Source of the DNA: an uncultured archaeon | Lineage (GTDB): Archaea > Nanobdellota > Nanobdellia > Woesearchaeales > CAIVOO01 | Assembly (NCBI GenBank): GCA_903907555.1 | Contig: CAIVOO010000016.1 | Location: 1 to 9,006 of the forward strand | Reading direction: 5' to 3' | Length of the DNA: 9,006 bases | Shown here: in pieces, positions 5,699 to 9,006 of the stretch | Layout: each line of letters opens with the position of its first letter | Numbering within the stretch: the stretch's first letter is position 1 | Translations under genes and position numbers: made by a program | The notes under the pieces: generated by a model | The model's database searches: none | The model's input: only the letters and a program-made list of their open reading frames with translations | What the model was told of the DNA's origin: nothing

Positions 5699-5706
5699 TT
5701 TAAATA
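5699..5706 (+). promoter_or_regulatory. TATA box giving a leaderless transcript
   Basis: TTTAAATA is centred about 25 nt before the ATG at 5728, exactly the archaeal TATA-to-start distance. No SD stands before that ATG, so the mRNA should begin at or next to the start codon. AATATC (5703-5708) and GATATT (5713-5718) form a 6-bp inverted repeat overlapping the box, possibly an operator but AT-only enough to be chance. Confidence 0.65.
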
Positions 5707-5727
5707 TCATAAGATATTGATTGTTAT

Positions 5728-6372
5728 ATGCTTCGCTTATCTCTTGTCGGCCCAGGAAATGTAGACTTTCACTTCTATGAATTACTTGGAATGCCTTGGC
5801 AGAAATATGAAAAGCACATAACAGAAATCGCAAAAGTTCTTGCTGATAAGAAGATTGAGCTTGTGCTTGCGCCTGACAAGGGAGTTTCATTTGATATTGC
5901 AAAAAAATTCAAGATAGCTGGCGGAAAAAAGGTTGTAGGAGCTGTTCCTTATGATGACAAGGACTTTGGAATCAGGCATTTGCATGATTACATAACTTCT
6001 GAAATTCATGGCAAGAAAGTTTTTGACGAATTCATCAATACGAAGGATTGGTATCGGCAAAATCTCACATTAACAATCTATGGCGATGCTGTCTTATACC
6101 TCGGCACAAGCTTAGGTTCAATAGGCGAGCTGGCTTTCGGATTTTATCTCTATAAATTATTCCTTGGCAAGAAGAAAGGAGTTAAAACACAAAAGCTTAG
6201 CAAGGAAATCCGCGCAGGAAAGAAATTTCCCTTATCAGTCATTGTTTACAAGCCATTCGTAAAAGGAAAGCTGTCAAAAGAGATAGAATCTTACATAAAA
6301 TCCTTGAAAGGCAGAATATACTATGTAAAAAATCCGGATGAATTAAAAAAAGTTCTAAGAAAATTCAACTAA
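5728..6372 (+). CDS. SLOG-like Rossmann-fold nucleotide-binding protein
   Basis: A 214-residue cytoplasmic protein of alternating strands and helices. It opens with LSLVGPGNVDF, then helix, then ELVLAPDKGVSFDIAKK (residues 44-60), KKVVGAVPYDD, and later GDAVLYLGTSLGSIGEL (119-135). The last resembles the glycine-rich signature, normally near GGxGTxxE, of the SLOG superfamily (LOG/lysine-decarboxylase-like, DprA and CARF-linked relatives) that binds nucleotide-type ligands. The match is diverged: the usual paired glycines are partly replaced, while the Gly-x-x-Glu end remains. Enzymatic activity cannot be stated. The gene stands alone with its own leaderless promoter 36 nt after the toxin gene. 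It could also be another Rossmann-like family; the fold type is more secure than the family. Confidence 0.65.
   Translation: MLRLSLVGPGNVDFHFYELLGMPWQKYEKHITEIAKVLADKKIELVLAPDKGVSFDIAKKFKIAGGKKVVGAVPYDDKDFGIRHLHDYITSEIHGKKVFDEFINTKDWYRQNLTLTIYGDAVLYLGTSLGSIGELAFGFYLYKLFLGKKKGVKTQKLSKEIRAGKKFPLSVIVYKPFVKGKLSKEIESYIKSLKGRIYYVKNPDELKKVLRKFN
6345..6351 (-). terminator. T-tract possibly ending the exported-protein operon
   Basis: On the minus strand seven T residues follow the stop at 6369 by about 18 nt, inside the 3' end of the convergent gene. A U-tract is enough for archaeal termination in many cases. No strong hairpin precedes it. Confidence 0.35.
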
Positions 6373-7181
6373 TCTTCCTTCTTAAGTTTCTTTATCATTA
6401 TCCAAACAATTATCAGCGCAACAATTTCTAATCCAAATATAAGCAGGAAATTCTTGTTTTTTGCTTGCTTTGTCTCAACAGCAACTTCTGTGACTTTTTT
6501 CTGTTCTTGGACTGTCACATTCTCTTGAGCTTCAACTTGCGGCTCGAATCTGCAGTCGCTCGGGCAGTTCACATAGTTTTCATAGGTTTCGCAGATTCTG
6601 TTGTTATTGCATTCTGATATATTTTCATATCCAGCCCTTAACGTGCTTGTCCTTGCAGGGCAGTCTGCATCCATATCGTAACAATCCGGATCGCATCTGT
6701 CGTCAGCAACCCTGTCGCAGTAGCCGTCCTCGCTTCCTGACATGCAGTCGCTGCTGCATGAAACATAATTCTCACCCTTCTCGCATATTCCATTGCTGTT
6801 GCAGAACAATCCCTTGATGTCCTTTTCAAAAAGCTGGCTGTTATCTTTGTACAATACGAGCGAGTAGCCCTCGTTGCTGCATGGAAGTTTTACAGACTGC
6901 ACTGTTGCAGAATCATCAATTACAGGATGCGCCGATATCAGGAACGAAACAGGCAAGCCGAATGTAGTTATTGCCTTTCCATTAACATCAAATATCTTGA
7001 GCTGGTAAGGGGATTCTGCAATGCTCCTGTCTTGCACACCCTCAAATGCCCTGGTCTTGATTAATTCAACAGAATTGTTCTTGTAGATTATGAAGCTGTA
7101 CTCGCAGATTGGTTCTGCAAGAGCTGAAGCTGAAAGGATTGCCAATACAAATAATATCAGGATTGCTTTATTGTATTGCAT
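6369..7181 (-). CDS. Exported, C-terminally anchored protein with repeated Cys motifs
   Basis: A 270-residue protein with no recognised name. It has a signal peptide (residues 1-22, ending ASALA), a beta-rich region to about 120, then two related Cys units at 127-146 and 191-210 of the form C-x3-x-I-C-E-x2-E-N-Y-V-x-C-x2-D-C. Between them lies a different Asp/Cys-rich unit (about 154-174, DDRCDPDCYDMDADC). A Thr/Glu/Gln-rich linker follows, then a membrane helix (about 245-263) and a short basic tail KKLKKED. This predicts a surface protein anchored from its C-terminus, with disulfides or bound Ca2+ at the Asp/Cys units. ATG at 7181 is chosen because AGGAGG stands 5 nt upstream; an in-frame ATG at 7202 would add seven residues before the signal peptide. 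The gene overlaps the metallopeptidase gene by 14 nt and so is translated with it. Confidence 0.85.
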   Translation of the reverse strand: MQYNKAILILFVLAILSASALAEPICEYSFIIYKNNSVELIKTRAFEGVQDRSIAESPYQLKIFDVNGKAITTFGLPVSFLISAHPVIDDSATVQSVKLPCSNEGYSLVLYKDNSQLFEKDIKGLFCNSNGICEKGENYVSCSSDCMSGSEDGYCDRVADDRCDPDCYDMDADCPARTSTLRAGYENISECNNNRICETYENYVNCPSDCRFEPQVEAQENVTVQEQKKVTEVAVETKQAKNKNFLLIFGLEIVALIIVWIMIKKLKKED

Positions 7182-8244
7182 TGTATCCTCCTGTCTTGTC
7201 ATAGCCGCATTCGTATCCGCCTGTCGGGCCCATTACACTGTATTTAACATCGCCTTCGCACACATTTTTCAAATATGTCTGGCTGTATTCCCTGTAAACC
7301 GGCGTGTTGCCGTCGCAGTCATTGCTTTCCTTGCAGTAGTCAGGGAATTTGTTTTTGCATTTTAACACAATTCCTTCAGTGTTCTCTCTTGAATATTCCT
7401 TGTAGCTGTATTCATCGCACAGCCAGTATGTGTGACCAAGCTCGTGGCTTGCAACGCTCGGGAAATCAATGTTGTCAAATCCTCTCGGCACAAAAACAAT
7501 TTTATTGATGAAGAATGCATATCCCTGTCCAAATGTATCTGAAAATCCGACAGCCCTGTCGTAATCAGCCCCTATCGCATCTGAGTAGCTGTCTGCGCAG
7601 TTTTTCATCTTAAGATGGGTCAGGAATCCTGTGTGGTCATTTCTTATGTTTGCCACATCGCAGTTTTTCTTCACGTAATCTATTGGCACATAAATTATCC
7701 CAAAATTTTTCTCTTTGAACAGGCTTATGTCCTGGAAGAAATCTGCGCGCTGTTTTGCCAGGTTCTCAAACAATGCCTGGTCGTCAAGCCAGTTGTCGAC
7801 AGGCACGAACATAAGCGTGAAGTCGCAGCTCCTGTCAACTATGCAGTTTTTCTTTGAGGTTGTCTTCAAAACATTGAATCCGCAGCTTGTATCTGATATT
7901 TCTGTTTCGTAATCTTGATTATTAATAGTGTAGCTGAGCTTGTTGCCTAATTTTTCTGCATAAACAAATTTTGTCTTGCCAAAAACATTCTTGCTGTCAC
8001 CATACCACACAACATATTTTTCATCGTCAAGTTTTTCAAACGTGACATTTCCTAGCAGAGGGACAATGGCAGTTGTTTGAAGCCTATCGACGCAGGACTT
8101 TTCCTCACAGCATATTTTTGAGTTGTCTGAAGAAACAGGGTTCTTGCAGCATTCGGAGCATTTAACTCCTACATCCTGGCATCTCTGGGCGTAAACATTT
8201 AATGCAAGCAGTACAATAATCAGAGCGAATATCAACTTCTTCAT
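7168..8244 (-). CDS. Secreted M64-like zinc metallopeptidase
   Basis: A 358-residue exported protein with a clean signal peptide (residues 1-19, ending NVYA). The mature N-terminus holds a dense cysteine cluster (Cys22, 29, 32, 33, 45, 46, 51), probably a small disulfide-bonded domain. A beta-rich region follows, then the catalytic segment SHELGHTYWLCDEYSY, with HELGH at 267-271 and Asp277-Glu278. Peptidase family M64 (IgA-peptidase-like) has HEFGHxxxxLxDEY in this position, so the zinc ligands would be His267, His271 and the DE pair, with Glu268 as catalytic base. Met338 in YSVMGP may be the Met-turn. No membrane anchor is seen. The start overlaps the upstream stop by 4 nt and the stop lies within the next gene. 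The zinc-peptidase call is strong; M64 is the best family match I recall; the substrate is unknown. Confidence 0.85.
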   Translation of the reverse strand: MKKLIFALIIVLLALNVYAQRCQDVGVKCSECCKNPVSSDNSKICCEEKSCVDRLQTTAIVPLLGNVTFEKLDDEKYVVWYGDSKNVFGKTKFVYAEKLGNKLSYTINNQDYETEISDTSCGFNVLKTTSKKNCIVDRSCDFTLMFVPVDNWLDDQALFENLAKQRADFFQDISLFKEKNFGIIYVPIDYVKKNCDVANIRNDHTGFLTHLKMKNCADSYSDAIGADYDRAVGFSDTFGQGYAFFINKIVFVPRGFDNIDFPSVASHELGHTYWLCDEYSYKEYSRENTEGIVLKCKNKFPDYCKESNDCDGNTPVYREYSQTYLKNVCEGDVKYSVMGPTGGYECGYDKTGGYNAIQ

Positions 8245-9006
8245 ATGATCAGCTCCGTTGCAAACTGGAATTCATGGTTGTCCTGCTTCAAAACCCACAG
8301 CTGAGTCGCGAAATCATCGGAAACATGAGGATAGATTGTGAACTTGTCAGTTTTGTACTCATCTTTAGGATTTTTGTAAATCACTTCAACATCGCTTGTG
8401 CCGACTTTCTTCAATTTTTTCAGGCCGTCAATTTCTAATTGTGTCTTATGAACTTGCGAGATTATGCCTTCTGAAAGTGAAAGCGCTTTTCCTAATGCGA
8501 AATTGCTTATGTAGCTGAAAGATTTGATTTCTGTTTTCCTGTTTCCTTTGGTGAAAGCCACATCGTAATCGACGTTAAATTGCACAGAATCTGTTCCGAC
8601 AGTTGCTTTTATTTGAGGCTTGCCTGCGTTGACCACTATGCCTCTTTGTTTGTAGGCTGAAAAATCATTTAGGCAGTATTCGAAATTGTCATTCAGGTAC
8701 CTTTCAAGCCTTGCTTCAATGTCTGCTGCCTGAGGAAGCGCTGTCTTATGGTCCTTGTATTCGAGAACAAGCTTCCTGTTTTCAGAATACGCCAAAGTCT
8801 GGTCGCTTGGGTAAAGATATCCTCCGTTCTTCCCGATAATTGCAAGGGCTTCATCCGCAGTTCCCTGTAGGCAGCTTGTTACATATTGATTAATTTCAGA
8901 ATCGACAGGGAACTCTGGTGCAAAGAAAGAGCTTATCTCCTGCGAATAGAATGCAAGCGCTGTTGCACCAAGCATAAGAATTCCAATTATGATGAATATT
9001 GTTATC
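8241..9006 (-). CDS. Surface protein with prepilin-like N-terminus, start cut by the window edge
   Basis: The frame is open through the right edge; 254 codons are visible. An ATG at 8975 lies inside a hydrophobic segment whose upstream part (ITIFIIIGI) is also in frame, so that ATG is probably internal. The true start is likely only a few codons outside the window. A Gln-x-Thr-Ile-Phe-Ile-Ile-type segment followed by an uninterrupted hydrophobic helix is typical of archaeal class III (prepilin-like) signal sequences, and DPANN genomes contain many such TIFIII proteins. The remainder includes YVTSCLQGTADEAL and IGKNGGYL, a pattern I associate with that DPANN family, and looks mostly alpha/beta. 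Function is unknown; a membrane-tethered or pilin-like surface protein is inferred. It leads the three-gene exported operon and overlaps the peptidase gene by 4 nt. Confidence 0.8.
   Translation of the reverse strand, partial: ITIFIIIGILMLGATALAFYSQEISSFFAPEFPVDSEINQYVTSCLQGTADEALAIIGKNGGYLYPSDQTLAYSENRKLVLEYKDHKTALPQAADIEARLERYLNDNFEYCLNDFSAYKQRGIVVNAGKPQIKATVGTDSVQFNVDYDVAFTKGNRKTEIKSFSYISNFALGKALSLSEGIISQVHKTQLEIDGLKKLKKVGTSDVEVIYKNPKDEYKTDKFTIYPHVSDDFATQLWVLKQDNHEFQFATELII

Noticed and set aside
6552..6803. Dockerin or EF-hand repeats in the Cys-rich protein
   Set aside because: The Asp spacing does not follow the DxDxDG calcium loop; the dominant pattern is paired cysteines.
7182..7202. 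ATG at 7202 as the start of the Cys-repeat protein
   Set aside because: It adds a polar stretch before the signal peptide, whereas the ATG at 7181 has AGGAGG at the right distance.
1..9006. CRISPR array or insertion sequence
   Set aside because: No regularly spaced direct repeats and no transposase-like frame were seen in the window.

Overview
The window reads as a stretch of an archaeal chromosome. It carries archaeal-type ribosomal proteins (L7Ae, S28e, L24e) and an archaeal EF-2. TATA-like promoters are followed either by leaderless starts or by GGTGAT-type Shine-Dalgarno (SD) sites. The overlapping genes, the long-insert Ndk and the small secreted cysteine-rich/TIFIII-type proteins resemble DPANN archaea (Woesearchaeota/Pacearchaeota-like). 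That placement is an inference from protein features; there is no 16S gene here.

Layout. (1) 1-825, minus: an AT-rich, unrecognised gene cut by the left edge, with its own TATA box and apparently a near-leaderless start. (2) 4818 down to 959, minus: a tightly packed translation operon, L7Ae - S28e - L24e - Ndk - EF-2 - DUF1858-type small redox protein. Gaps are 1-13 nt, with a 4-nt overlap at the last junction. In many archaea the gene after ndk in this cluster encodes the translation initiation factor aIF5B/IF-2; here the slot is filled by EF-2. This EF-2 lacks the histidine that becomes diphthamide. (3) 4819-5128: a divergent intergenic region holding the operon promoter, a folded L7Ae leader, a compact block of inverted repeats that can be drawn as a hairpin plus an H-type pseudoknot, and a perfect 11-bp-arm palindrome just ahead of the next operon. 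(4) 5129-5691, plus: an AbrB/MazE-like antitoxin overlapping a PemK/MazF-like toxin. (5) 5728-6372, plus: a leaderless gene for a small Rossmann-like protein resembling the SLOG/lysine-decarboxylase-like (LOG/DprA) fold. (6) 9006 down to 6369, minus: three overlapping genes for exported proteins. They are a protein with a prepilin-like hydrophobic N-terminus (cut by the right edge), a secreted M64-like zinc metallopeptidase, and a C-terminally membrane-anchored protein with repeated Cys motifs. Their operon converges on gene (5), with the stop codons overlapping by 4 nt.

How the parts relate. The translation operon is ordinary in content but unusual in EF-2 position and in the missing diphthamide site. 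The three exported proteins are translationally coupled and probably form one cell-surface system (anchor, protease, Cys-rich partner) of unknown target. The toxin-antitoxin pair and the AT-rich left-edge gene are the most accessory-looking parts.
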